Source: Thioalkalivibrio sulfidiphilus (GTDB lineage Bacteria > Pseudomonadota > Gammaproteobacteria > Ectothiorhodospirales > Ectothiorhodospiraceae). From it: 64,000 bases of DNA. This document shows positions 1 to 9,350 of this stretch, piece after piece (within the stretch, counting starts at the first letter, position 1; every line of letters starts with the position of its first letter). The notes beneath the pieces were generated by a model. It was not told where the DNA came from. It worked only from the letters and a program-made list of their open reading frames with translations, and did no database searches. A program made the position numbers and the translations under genes. The stretch is taken from the NCBI RefSeq assembly GCF_000377945.1, contig NZ_KB898921.1, positions 62,001-126,000 of the forward strand, written 5' to 3'.

Positions 1-479
1 AGGCGCAGGCCGCTGGCGTACTGCACGGCACTCACCGACAGCAGCCGGGTATTGGCATCCATGGCCTCGATCAGGGCGGCCTCCGGGTCCGCCGCGCCGG
101 CGAGATCCACCCGCCGGGCCTCGATCCCGAAACGGGGCTCCAGAGACTCCCAGACCATGCGGTTGGACGGAAACTCCTCCCGGGGGAACACCACGTTGTC
201 GCCCCGCACCCAGTCCAGGCCGTAGGCCACCACCGACAGGGCCTCGGAGGTGTTCTTGAGCAAGGCGATGTCGTCAGGGGAGGAGGCGTTGATCAGCCGT
301 GCCAGCAGTCCCCGCAGGCGGGTTTCCTCCCGGGTCCAGGCGGGGTAGTCCCGGGAGCCGTGGGTCATGTTGGCCTCGGCAAAGCGGTGCACCGCCTCCG
401 CCGTGCGCCGGGGCCAGGGGCCCACGGCGGCGTGGTTCAGGTGGATCAGGCCGGGTTCGAGGGGGAATTCGGGGTGCAT
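1..479 (-). CDS. Class V aminotransferase-like protein (3' end outside window)
   Basis: The reading frame starts at an ATG (477-479) and stays open to the window edge, giving 159 codons of N-terminal sequence. It begins MHPEFPLEPGLIHLNHAAVG, the phosphate-contacting opening of class V PLP aminotransferases and cysteine-desulfurase-like proteins. The segments LLKNTSEALSVVAYGL and RGDNVVFPREEFPSN follow and match the early PLP-binding part of that fold. The catalytic lysine lies in the missing part, so substrate and exact reaction cannot be given. It belongs to the fold type I PLP enzymes; desulfurase versus aminotransferase activity is undecided. Confidence 0.8.
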   Translation of the reverse strand, partial: MHPEFPLEPGLIHLNHAAVGPWPRRTAEAVHRFAEANMTHGSRDYPAWTREETRLRGLLARLINASSPDDIALLKNTSEALSVVAYGLDWVRGDNVVFPREEFPSNRMVWESLEPRFGIEARRVDLAGAADPEAALIEAMDANTRLLSVSAVQYASGLR

Positions 480-573
480 AAGGGCCAGGTCGGGTGAGGT
501 GTGAGGGGGGCAGGTGATAGGAGTGTAAACCCTGGGAGCCTGCCGGACTTAGCGTGAAAGTCACGGTGCCTCC

Positions 574-757
574 CTAGCCCGCATATCTCACCACCCTTCT
601 ACTGCGGCCGCCGATCTACTCGCTGTGACGGGGCGTGCTCACTTCAGCCGGCTTGACGTAGTGTCGGCTACGCCGGCGCCGTCTTCCGTTCCGCGCGCCC
701 CGTCACAGCGGCATCTCGACGCCCTCGCTACGAACGCTGGTGAGATATGCGGGCCAA
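574..757 (+). repeat. MITE-like element, family A, copy 1
   Basis: Left terminus 574-593 begins CTAGCCCGCATATCTCACC. The inverted terminus at 738-754 is TGGTGAGATATGCGGGC, with its last CTAG degenerated. The interior also folds back on itself (GTGACGGGGC against GCCCCGTCAC). A copy with only a few substitutions and the same 180-bp spacing sits inside the outer-membrane efflux gene at 20048-20231. It encodes no transposase, so it is a non-autonomous element. Short open frames over it are by-products of the repeat. Confidence 0.85.
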
Positions 758-1005
758 GCCCGATAGAGCGAAGCGGTATCGGGCAGGTAGTGCCGGACAC
801 CGCTGCGCTTTGTCCGGCCTACGATTCACTTAACGGGAATGTCGGCCAGCCGGTTTGCATTATGCAACGCCCCTTTGTTACTTTGGGCGGCTAACCGGGT
901 CGACGGCACAGGATCTCAGTAGCGATCTGCGTTATCTCGTCGGCCTTCCCATGTCCGGTCTTGCACGCCTGCGGGGGCCGGACAGCACACTGGGTCCGAA
1001 GGGGG
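755..1005. other. Gene-free stretch between two MITE-like elements
   Basis: No credible gene is seen. A REP-like inverted repeat is present: GCCGGACA at 792-799 against TGTCCGGC at 811-818. The rest is GC-rich without clear structure. Confidence 0.6.
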
Positions 1006-1175
1006 CTTAACCCGAATGTTTCATGAATTGCGCACGCCCTCGCTTGTCTCTTGTCCGCACAGGAGATTTTCCTCAGTCGGCCGTATAGCCCGATACGGCG
1101 CTCCCTCGGAAAATCCCCTGTGCGGCCAATATCCTGCGCGATCATCGCACGAATTCATGAAACATTCGGGTTAAG
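1006..1175. repeat. MITE-like palindromic element, family B
   Basis: Perfect 24-bp terminal inverted repeats: 1006-1029 begins CTTAACCCGAATGTTTCATG and 1152-1175 is its exact complement. Internal arms (CCGCACAGG near 1056 and CCTGTGCGG near 1119) extend the pairing, so the 170-bp unit could fold almost completely. It encodes nothing and ends 35 bp before the downstream start codon, so it may carry or interrupt that gene's promoter. Confidence 0.85.
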
Positions 1176-1210
1176 TTCCCCGGGCCCCGGCAGCATCGGA
1201 GGCGCACTGC

Positions 1211-2578
1211 ATGAGTTCCGTTCTCAAGTTCTACAGCGATACCGACCTGGGTGCGATCGAGGCCCGCCCCTTCAAGGTCTTCAACGAGCGCAGCCTGGAG
1301 AAGATCCCCCAGCTGGCGAAGCTCACCGAGGCCCAGCGCTTCGAGATGAAGGTGGTGGCCAGCGTGCTGCCGTTCCGGGTCAACGAGTACGTCATCAACG
1401 AGCTGATCGACTGGAGCGACATCCCCGCCGATCCCATCTTCCAGCTCACCTTCCCCCAGAAGGGCATGCTGGCCCCCGAGAGCTACGAGCGCATGGCCGA
1501 GCTGCACCGCCGCGGCGCCGACAAGGCGCAGATCTCGGCCCTGGCCAAGGAACTGCGCGACGGCCTCAACCCCCATCCCGCCGGGCAGCTGGAGATGAAC
1601 CTGCCCCGGGTCAACGGGGAGGTGGTGGAAGGACTGCAGCACAAGTACCGGGAGACGGTGCTGTTCTTCCCCAGCCAGGGCCAGACCTGCCATTCCTACT
1701 GCACCTTCTGCTTCCGCTGGGCCCAGTTCGTGGGCGACAAGGACCTGCGCATCGCCTCCAACCAGAAGGACCAGGTGCTCGGCTACCTGCGCGAACACCC
1801 CCAGGTCACGGACCTGCTGGTCACCGGCGGCGATCCCATGGTCATGAAGACCAAGAACCTGGCCCAGTACCTGGAGCCGCTCATGGAGGATGACAGCCTG
1901 GCCCACGTGCAGACCGTGCGCATCGGCACCAAGGCGCTCACCTTCTGGCCCTACCGCTTCGTCACCGACAACGACGCTGACGAGCTGCTGGGCCTGCTCA
2001 CCCGCCTGGTGAAGTCCGGCCGCCACGTGGCCATCATGGCCCACTACAACCACTGGCGGGAGCTGGAGACGCCCATCGCCCGTGAGGCCATCCGCCGCCT
2101 GCGCGAGACCGGCGTGGAGATCCGCAGCCAGGGTCCGCTGCTGGCCCACATCAACGACGACCCCGCCGTGTGGGCACGCCTGTGGAAGACCCAGGTGCAA
2201 CTGGGGATCATCCCCTACTACATGTTCGTGGAGCGCGACACCGGCGCCCGGCACTACTTCGAGGTGCCGCTGGCGAAAGCAGCGAACATCTACCGGGAGG
2301 CCATGAAGCAGGTCTCCGGCCTGGGCCGCACCGCCCGTGGCCCGTCCATGAGCGCCGGCCCCGGCAAGGTGGAGATCCAGGGCGTGGCCGAGATCCAGGG
2401 CGAGAAGGTGTTCGTGCTGCGCTTCATCCAGGCCCGCAACCCCGACTGGGTGCAGCGCCCGTTCTTCGCCAAATATGATGAACAGGCCACCTGGCTGAAC
2501 CACCTCAAGCCCGCCTTCGGGGAAGAGAAGTTCTTCTTCGAAGACGAGTACGAGGCCATGCAGGCGGGTAGCGGCTGA
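1211..2578 (+). CDS. KamA-family radical SAM amino acid 2,3-aminomutase
   Basis: The 455-residue protein belongs to the lysine 2,3-aminomutase family: SAM plus a 4Fe-4S cluster start a radical 1,2-amino shift assisted by PLP. The cluster motif CHSYCTFC gives C160, C164 and C167. The GGDP motif is present (LLVTGGDPM). The PLP lysine lies in SAGPGK (K386). One lysine-recognition Asp of clostridial LAM seems kept in HINDD, but the second falls on a Ser (S381 in PSMSAGPGK), so the substrate may not be lysine. It is longer than EpmB (about 340 residues), and no acetyl-beta-lysine synthase partner (ablB) is nearby. The start follows MITE family B closely. Family confident, substrate unknown. Confidence 0.85.
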   Translation: MSSVLKFYSDTDLGAIEARPFKVFNERSLEKIPQLAKLTEAQRFEMKVVASVLPFRVNEYVINELIDWSDIPADPIFQLTFPQKGMLAPESYERMAELHRRGADKAQISALAKELRDGLNPHPAGQLEMNLPRVNGEVVEGLQHKYRETVLFFPSQGQTCHSYCTFCFRWAQFVGDKDLRIASNQKDQVLGYLREHPQVTDLLVTGGDPMVMKTKNLAQYLEPLMEDDSLAHVQTVRIGTKALTFWPYRFVTDNDADELLGLLTRLVKSGRHVAIMAHYNHWRELETPIAREAIRRLRETGVEIRSQGPLLAHINDDPAVWARLWKTQVQLGIIPYYMFVERDTGARHYFEVPLAKAANIYREAMKQVSGLGRTARGPSMSAGPGKVEIQGVAEIQGEKVFVLRFIQARNPDWVQRPFFAKYDEQATWLNHLKPAFGEEKFFFEDEYEAMQAGSG

Positions 2579-2587
2579 AAAAAGATT

Positions 2588-2680
2588 GCCGCAGAGACGC
2601 GGAGGCGCAGAGAAACGAGAGGGAGTAAATGAGAAATCCCCCATTCGTTCCTTACCTCTGCGCCTCCGCGTCTCTGCGGC
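2588..2680. repeat. Perfect 25-bp inverted repeat, CGCAGAGACGCGGAGGC type
   Basis: Arms 2588-2612 (GCCGCAGAGACGCGGAGGCG...) and 2656-2680 are exact reverse complements around a 43-nt AT-richer centre. The same motif style recurs as a larger mosaic at 31530-31860. It lies between two co-directional genes and may attenuate or terminate the aminomutase transcript. Confidence 0.8.
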
Positions 2681-2737
2681 AAATCCGTTCTTTGATAGGC
2701 CACACCCGACGCCCAGGCCCCTGATAGAATCCGGGCC

Positions 2738-4090
2738 ATGACGCGCAACGACGAACTTACCCGCCGCGACCTGTCCGTGGTCTGGCATCCCTGCACCCAG
2801 ATGAAGGATCACGAGCGCCTGCCCATGATCCCGATCCGCCGGGGGGAGGGGGTCTGGCTGGAGGACTTCGACGGCAAGCGCTACATCGATGCCGTCAGCT
2901 CCTGGTGGGTCAACCTGTTCGGCCACGCCAACCCCCATATCAACCAGGTTATCCGCGACCAGCTGGATGAGCTGGAGCACGTGATCCTCGCCGGCTTCAC
3001 CCACGAGCCGGTGATCCGCCTCTCCGAGAAGCTGGTCAACATCACCCCGCCGGGACTCACCCGCTGCTTCTACGCCGACAACGGCTCCTCCGCCGTGGAG
3101 GTGGCGCTCAAGATGAGCTTCCACTACTGGCTCAACCGGGGGCAGCGGGACAAGACCCGCTTCATGTGCCTGTCCAACAGCTACCACGGTGAGACCCTGG
3201 GTGCCCTGGCGGTGGGAGATGTTGCTTTATATAAAGAGACTTACAAGCCTCTTTTAATGCAACCTATCACCGTCGAGGCCCCCGACTGCTACCACCGGGA
3301 GCCGGGCGAGACCTGTGAACAGGTGGCCGAACGGCAGTTCCGGCACATGGAGCAGGCCCTGGCCGAGCACGCCCACGAGACCTGCGCGGTGATCGTCGAG
3401 CCCCTGGTGCAATGCGCCGGTTCCATGCGCATGTACCACCCCCGCTACCTCACCCTGCTTCGGGAGGCCTGCGACCGTCATGGGGTGCACCTGATCGCCG
3501 ACGAGATCGCCGTGGGCTTCGGCCGCACCGGCACGATGTTCGCCTGCGAACAGGCGGGCATCAGCCCCGACTTCATGTGCCTCTCCAAGGGCCTGACCGG
3601 CGGCTACCTGCCGCTCTCCGCCGTGCTCACCACCGAGGACGTCTACCAGGCCTTCTACGACGAGTACGAAAAGCTCAGCGCCTTCCTGCATTCCCATTCC
3701 TACACCGGCAATGCCCTGGCCTGCGCCGCCGCCCTGGGCACCCTGGACCTGTTCGAGCGCGAGGACGTGATCGGCAACAACCGGCGCCTTGCCGCCGTCA
3801 TGGCCGAGGCCCTGGCGCCGCTCAAGGACCACCCCCACGTGGCCGACGTGCGCCAGACCGGCATGATCGCCGCCGTGGAGATGGTCAGGGACAAGGGCCG
3901 TCGGGAGCCCTATCCCTGGCAGGAGCGGCGAGGCCTGAAGATCTACCAGCATGCCCTCAAGCGCGGTGCCCTGCTGCGGCCCCTAGGGAACGTCAGTTAC
4001 CTGATGCCGCCCTACGTGATCACCGAAGAGCAGATCCGGTTTCTGGCCCAGGTGATGGGGGAGGGGATTGATCTGGCGACTGCTGAATAG
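2738..4090 (+). CDS. bioA: Adenosylmethionine-8-amino-7-oxononanoate aminotransferase (DAPA synthase)
   Basis: This biotin-pathway enzyme moves the amino group of S-adenosylmethionine to 7-keto-8-aminopelargonate, giving 7,8-diaminopelargonate. The 450-residue class III PLP aminotransferase shows BioA signatures: WHPCTQMKDH near the N-terminus, DAVSSWWVNLFGHANP, CFYADNGSSAVEVALKM, and the PLP lysine K284 in LSKGLTGGYLPL. Length is normal. No other bio gene is in the window, so it stands apart from the rest of the pathway. The protein N-terminus fits the ATG at 2738. Confidence 0.95.
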   Translation: MTRNDELTRRDLSVVWHPCTQMKDHERLPMIPIRRGEGVWLEDFDGKRYIDAVSSWWVNLFGHANPHINQVIRDQLDELEHVILAGFTHEPVIRLSEKLVNITPPGLTRCFYADNGSSAVEVALKMSFHYWLNRGQRDKTRFMCLSNSYHGETLGALAVGDVALYKETYKPLLMQPITVEAPDCYHREPGETCEQVAERQFRHMEQALAEHAHETCAVIVEPLVQCAGSMRMYHPRYLTLLREACDRHGVHLIADEIAVGFGRTGTMFACEQAGISPDFMCLSKGLTGGYLPLSAVLTTEDVYQAFYDEYEKLSAFLHSHSYTGNALACAAALGTLDLFEREDVIGNNRRLAAVMAEALAPLKDHPHVADVRQTGMIAAVEMVRDKGRREPYPWQERRGLKIYQHALKRGALLRPLGNVSYLMPPYVITEEQIRFLAQVMGEGIDLATAE

Positions 4091-4273
4091 GGGAATGGAC
4101 AGGATTCACAGGATTAAGAGCGGATGATCAGGATTGCCCCTTTGTTGGGAAAAGGCGCTCGGGCCACGGTGACGCATATTGGGCGTATCTGGCGCGGGCT
4201 ACATGGCGTTCGTATTGACGTACGTACTTAAAAGCGTACCATGATGGTCAGTTGAGCACTCTGGAGGTGTGTC

Positions 4274-4516
4274 ATGGCCGGCATTACGGCTACCGAGGCG
4301 CGTAGCAATCTTTATCGGCTGATTGATGAAACTGCCGAGTCCCACCAGCCCATCGTCATCATGGGCAAGCGGAACAGGGCCGTGTTGGTTTCCGAAGAGG
4401 ACTGGGCAGCGATCCAGGAGACCTTGTACCTGTTGTCCGTGCCCGGCATGCGGGAGTCCATTCGCGAGGGCATGGAGTGCCCTGTCGATGAATGCGCAGA
4501 GGACCTGGACTGGTGA
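4274..4516 (+). CDS. Phd/YefM-family antitoxin
   Basis: The 80-residue protein has the Phd/YefM fold opening (ITATEARSNLYRLIDE) followed by PIVIMGKRNRAVLVSEEDW, the DNA-binding and dimerisation part. The acidic C-terminus (CAEDLDW) is the usual toxin-wrapping tail. It overlaps the next gene by 3 nt (GTGA), so the two are translationally coupled. By family knowledge it neutralises the toxin and autoregulates the operon. Upstream, 4091-4273 holds only the promoter region. Confidence 0.92.
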   Translation: MAGITATEARSNLYRLIDETAESHQPIVIMGKRNRAVLVSEEDWAAIQETLYLLSVPGMRESIREGMECPVDECAEDLDW

Positions 4517-4776
4517 CCTGGAGGCTGGTCTACACCAGACAGGCACAGAAGGACGCTAAAAAGCTCGCTTCAAGTGGCCTCAAACCGAAGGCCCAGGAAT
4601 TGCTGGCGCTGATTTCAGAAGACCCCTATCGTAAACCGCCCCCGTTCGAAAAGCTGGTCGGCGATCTTGTGGGGGCGTACTCACGCAGGATCAATATCCA
4701 ACATCGTCTGGTCTACCAGGTGCTCGAAGATGAGCGGGTGGTGAAAGTTCTCCGGCTCTGGAGTCACTACGAATAG
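4513..4776 (+). CDS. Txe/YoeB-family mRNA interferase toxin
   Basis: With a GTG start overlapping the antitoxin stop, the protein is 87 residues and begins VTWRLVYTRQAQKDAKKL. An ATG at 4492 would add seven residues inside the antitoxin gene and is less likely. YoeB features are visible: PFEKLVGDLVGAYSRRIN, IQHRLVYQVLED and a C-terminal SHYE resembling the YoeB RYHY end. Known members cut mRNA at the ribosomal A site. Nothing suggests inactivation. Confidence 0.92.
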   Translation: MTWRLVYTRQAQKDAKKLASSGLKPKAQELLALISEDPYRKPPPFEKLVGDLVGAYSRRINIQHRLVYQVLEDERVVKVLRLWSHYE

Positions 4777-4777
4777 T

Positions 4778-4954
4778 CTATTTGGCGTCGACCCCTTTTC
4801 GTTTGTTGATGAGCCACGCTTCCTGGTCATTGGTCGGATCAAGGGGAAGCACTGGTCGGCAGTCATCACGCACAGGCGCAGCCGTATCCGAATCATCTCT
4901 GTTCGTCGGGCCCGGGCCGAAGAGGTAGCCCTTTATGAAAGCGAAGACATTTGA
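4778..4954 (+). pseudogene. brnT: BrnT toxin, C-terminal remnant
   Basis: Downstream of yoeB, the frame ending at the TGA 4952-4954 reads ...DEPRFLVIGRIKGKHWSAV, then RIRIISVRRARAEEVALYES. This is the C-terminal half of BrnT ribonuclease toxins. The N-terminal half is missing: the frame runs upstream into yoeB without a start codon. It overlaps brnA by 20 nt, the usual brnTA arrangement. The junction suggests the YefM/YoeB cassette replaced or deleted the brnT 5' end. Confidence 0.75.
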
Positions 4955-5171
4955 TAGCAAATTTGACAACGGCGAGGACGTCACAGACCACCTGGACGTT
5001 GCAAAGGCCCGCCGCCCACTCCAGAAGCAGCGAAGAGTCAATGTGGACTTCCCGGACTGGATGATCGAATCCCTGGACCGGGAGGCCAGTCGCCTTGGCG
5101 TCACGCGTCAATCGATCATCAAGGTCTGGTTGGCCGAACGCCTTGAGCAGACTGCCGCCAAGCGGACGTGA
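4935..5171 (+). CDS. brnA: BrnA-family antitoxin (ribbon-helix-helix)
   Basis: 78 residues. The C-terminal half RRVNVDFPDWMIESLDREA, then SRLGVTRQSIIKVWLAERL, is a CopG-like ribbon-helix-helix DNA-binding domain typical of BrnA. The N-terminus would contact BrnT. Because the toxin gene just upstream is truncated, this antitoxin is orphaned; it may still repress its promoter or counter BrnT toxins encoded elsewhere. No clear own promoter was identified. Confidence 0.85.
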   Translation: MKAKTFDSKFDNGEDVTDHLDVAKARRPLQKQRRVNVDFPDWMIESLDREASRLGVTRQSIIKVWLAERLEQTAAKRT

Positions 5172-5244
5172 CTCATGAAAGCGGCGTAGCAGCACAGACC
5201 GCTTTTCATTTCATCCCAAAGTATCCAATCGCTCTCTTGTCCCT

Positions 5245-5664
5245 TCAGGGCGTCTCGACCGATTGCCTCTGAAGCGCATCGATCAGCGGACAGTTCACGT
5301 TGCCCTTCTTGCTACGACATCGGGTCACCAGGCGCGAGAGGGCCTGCTCGATGCGCGTGAGATCCTCCAGTCTTTCCCGGATGTCGGTCAGTTTGCCTTC
5401 GGCGAGCGCTCGGGCCTCGCTGCACTGGGCACCATCTTCGAGACGCAACAGTTCGGCCACCTCGTCCAGGGAGAAACCCAGGCGCTGGGCGCTCTTGATG
5501 AATCTCACCCGCGCCACGTCCTTGGCGCCGTAACGGCGAATGCCGCCCAGCGGTCGCGTGGGCTCCGGGAGCAGGCCCCTGCGCTGGTAGAAACGGATGG
5601 TCTCCACGTTCACACCGGCTGCCTTGGCAAAGGCGCCAATGGTCAGATCTTCCTGTTGCCCCAT
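5245..5664 (-). CDS. merR: Mercury-responsive regulator MerR
   Basis: 139 residues, close to Tn501 MerR in length. The N-terminal winged helix reads [20 protein letters not shown]. The three Hg(II)-binding cysteines are at 81, 116 and 125 (AQC, TRCRS, NVNCPL), the spacing of MerR Cys82/117/126. It is divergent from merA across a canonical mer operator, so it should repress merA without Hg(II) and activate it by DNA untwisting when Hg(II) is bound. The start overlaps the operator edge, as in classical mer loci. Confidence 0.95.
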   Translation of the reverse strand: MGQQEDLTIGAFAKAAGVNVETIRFYQRRGLLPEPTRPLGGIRRYGAKDVARVRFIKSAQRLGFSLDEVAELLRLEDGAQCSEARALAEGKLTDIRERLEDLTRIEQALSRLVTRCRSKKGNVNCPLIDALQRQSVETP

Positions 5665-5668
5665 GGCC

Positions 5669-5699
5669 TTGACTCCGTACTTGGCTACGGAAGTAAGTT
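5669..5699 (+). promoter_or_regulatory. mer promoter with MerR operator
   Basis: The -35 box TTGACT (5669-5674) and -10 box TAAGTT (5694-5699) are separated by the diagnostic 19-bp spacer. The spacer holds the MerR dyad CCGTAC...TACGG. This overlong spacer is the hallmark of MerR-activated promoters. It drives the short ORF and merA. Confidence 0.92.
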
Positions 5700-5735
5700 T
5701 ACGGCGTCATGGGTCAAGGGCACAGGAGTCTGTCC

Positions 5736-5834
5736 ATGTTTCGCAAGTCACATCTCGACGACCAGTTGACCGACGAACTGGAACTGGCCGCGGCCACCGA
5801 TGCCGTGGGTTTCCCGTCGCGAGTGAAAGACTAG
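5736..5834 (+). CDS. Short ORF in the mer leader, unknown function
   Basis: 32 codons starting MFRKSHLDDQLTDELELAAA, with an AGGAG about 8 nt upstream of its ATG and a stop 9 nt before merA. It lies where merT or merP would normally be. It has no cysteines or membrane segment, so it is not a mercury transporter. It could be a leader peptide coupling translation into merA or a decayed gene end. No family recognised. Confidence 0.4.
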   Translation: MFRKSHLDDQLTDELELAAATDAVGFPSRVKD

Positions 5835-7487
<1,653 letters not shown>

Positions 7488-7659
7488 GGAACGGTCGGCG
7501 ACAAAGGAATCCTCGCCGGCAGCAGGCTGCCTGCGAGCGGGGACGCGGGTGATCCCGCGGGTGCGTACCTTACAGAGCGACCGAGGCTGGAGTACCGGAT
7601 TCCACAACGGTCATCTCCCCGTCAGGGCCTCCCTATCAATCGTACTGCGTCCCTTTTCG

Positions 7660-7678
7660 TATCCCCCCGGGGGGGATA
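7660..7678 (+). promoter_or_regulatory. CsoR/RcnR-type operator overlapping upstream ATGs
   Basis: A 19-bp dyad of six C and seven G flanked by TAT and ATA, the known operator style of the CsoR/RcnR/InrS family. It ends at the A of an ATG (7678) and lies 12 nt before the preferred start of the repressor gene, so autoregulation of repressor and exporter is expected. Confidence 0.8.
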
Positions 7679-7689
7679 TGATGCGCGCC

Positions 7690-7938
7690 ATGGCCAAACA
7701 TCGACACACCACCCATCCCGCCATCGTCAAACGCCTGCGCCGCGCCGAGGGACACCTGCGCCATGTCATCGCAATGATCGAGTCCGAGGAGCCCTGCCTC
7801 GACATCGCCCGACAGTTGCAGGCCGTGGAATCGGCGTTGACCGCGGCCAAGCGCACCCTGATCCACGACCATATCGACCATTGCCTGTCCGAAGGTGATG
7901 CACTCGACGAACTGAAGGCGCTGGCCAAACTCCTGTGA
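7690..7938 (+). CDS. CsoR/InrS-family metal-sensing repressor
   Basis: 82 residues from the ATG at 7690; in-frame ATGs at 7678 and 7681 overlap the operator. The all-helical DUF156 core reads KRLRRAEGHLRHVIAMIE. C36, H61 and C65 form the C-H-C metal site of CsoR and InrS, and an N-terminal H4/H6 resembles the fourth InrS ligand. RcnR would have His in place of C65. The next gene, 9 nt away, is a His-tailed NreB/NrsD-like exporter, the InrS target in cyanobacteria, so nickel sensing is the favoured inference; copper is the alternative. Confidence 0.88.
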   Translation: MAKHRHTTHPAIVKRLRRAEGHLRHVIAMIESEEPCLDIARQLQAVESALTAAKRTLIHDHIDHCLSEGDALDELKALAKLL

Positions 7939-7947
7939 GGACTTCCT

Positions 7948-9264
7948 ATGCTGCGCATCGTGGCCAATCGCACCTTCCGTCACCTGTTCGCCGCGCAAGT
8001 CATCGCGCTGTTGGGCACCGGGCTTCTGACCATCGCGCTGGCCCTGCTGGCCTGGGATCTGGCTGGCCCCGATGCGGGGCAGGTGCTGGGTACGGCACTG
8101 GCCATCAAGATGGTGGCTTACGTGGGACTTGCCCCCGTGGCAGCCGCCTTCGCCCAACGCGCGCCCCGGAAGGCCATGCTGGTCACGCTTGACCTGATCC
8201 GTGCCGGGGTAGCGCTCATGCTGCCCTTCGTCACCGAGGTCTGGCAGATCTATGTTCTGATCTTCCTGTTGCAGGCGGCTTCCGCGGGCTTCACGCCCAC
8301 CTTCCAGGCCACCATCCCCGACGTGCTGCCCGACGAACGGGACTACACACGCGCACTGTCCCTGTCGCGGCTGGCCTACGATCTGGAGAACCTGGTGTCA
8401 CCCATGCTGGCGGCTGCATTGCTGATGTTCGTGACCTATTCGGTGCTGTTCACCGGTACGGTGTTCGGCTTTCTGGCCTCGGCGGTGTTGGTCCTGTCGG
8501 TCGTCCTGCCCAGCCCGCATCCCGGCAGGCCGCGCGGCATCTGGGATCGAACCACTCGCGGCCTTCGCCTCTATGTGGCCTCGCCACGTTTGCGCGGGCT
8601 GCTGGCGCTTAACCTGTCCGTCGCCGCAGCGGGATCGATGGTGATCGTCAACACGGTCGTGATCGTGCAGGCAGGTTTCGGGTTGGCGTCTTCCCACGTG
8701 GCGTTGGCCATGGCGGCCTTCGGGGGCGGTTCGATGATCGCCGCGCTCACTCTACCGCGGCTGCTGGACCGCGTTGCCGACCGCCCCGTGATGCTGGCCG
8801 GGGCCGCGCTGCTGGTCGTCGGCCTGGGTGCCGGGTCGTTTCTTGCGGAGGCAGGCTTCGCAACGCTTCTAGCCCTCTGTGCGGTACTGGGCGTTGGATA
8901 TGCCGTGGTGCAGACACCCAGCGGGCGGCTGCTGCGCCGTTCGTCGATGCCCGAGGATCGCGCGGCGGTCTTTGCCGCGCAGTTCGCCCTCTCCCATCTG
9001 TGCTGGTTGATCACCTATCCGCTGGCCGGTGTGTTGGGCACGCAGATCGGCATGGCTGCAACGTTTGGCACACTTGCTCTACTTGCCGGCGTTTCCGTCA
9101 CACTGGCGGTTACACTATGGCCGAGCGTTGAAGAAGTACCGGTCGCGCACGGGCATCCCGAATTGCCAGCCGACCACCCGCATCTGCGCGAGCATGGGCG
9201 ATACCTTGGACATCGACATCCACCCATGCCGGGTGAAGCCCATTCGGGACGGGCAAGCGCTTGA
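7948..9264 (+). CDS. MFS exporter with His-rich tail (NreB/NrsD-like, probable Ni export)
   Basis: 438 residues, about 10-12 hydrophobic segments spanning residues 10-390, major facilitator type. The cytoplasmic C-terminus is rich in histidine (HGHPELPADHPHLREHG, then YLGHRHPP), as in the NreB and NrsD nickel exporters. It follows the repressor by 9 nt and should be co-transcribed from the operator at 7660. The sequence alone does not separate Ni from Co or another divalent metal. Confidence 0.82.
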   Translation: MLRIVANRTFRHLFAAQVIALLGTGLLTIALALLAWDLAGPDAGQVLGTALAIKMVAYVGLAPVAAAFAQRAPRKAMLVTLDLIRAGVALMLPFVTEVWQIYVLIFLLQAASAGFTPTFQATIPDVLPDERDYTRALSLSRLAYDLENLVSPMLAAALLMFVTYSVLFTGTVFGFLASAVLVLSVVLPSPHPGRPRGIWDRTTRGLRLYVASPRLRGLLALNLSVAAAGSMVIVNTVVIVQAGFGLASSHVALAMAAFGGGSMIAALTLPRLLDRVADRPVMLAGAALLVVGLGAGSFLAEAGFATLLALCAVLGVGYAVVQTPSGRLLRRSSMPEDRAAVFAAQFALSHLCWLITYPLAGVLGTQIGMAATFGTLALLAGVSVTLAVTLWPSVEEVPVAHGHPELPADHPHLREHGRYLGHRHPPMPGEAHSGRASA

Positions 9265-9350
9265 GACCCAATGTCCCGCAAGCACCATGACGCAACTGCC
9301 GCTTGGCGGGGCCACTGACACGAAGTGGCACTGCCAGGCCAACGCATTGC

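Noticed and set aside
625-894. 89-codon ORF
   Set aside because: Begins inside MITE family A copy 1 and runs into repeat-rich DNA; explained by the open frame of the repeat.
1211-2578. Assignment as EpmB (EF-P lysine aminomutase)
   Set aside because: The protein is about 110 residues longer than EpmB and has LAM-like N- and C-terminal extensions; no epmA or efp is nearby.
1142-3187. 681-codon open frame on the minus strand
   Set aside because: It lies opposite kamA-like and bioA genes with clear domain evidence. GC-rich codon bias leaves the antisense frame open, and the protein is His/Gly/Val-rich with no domain.
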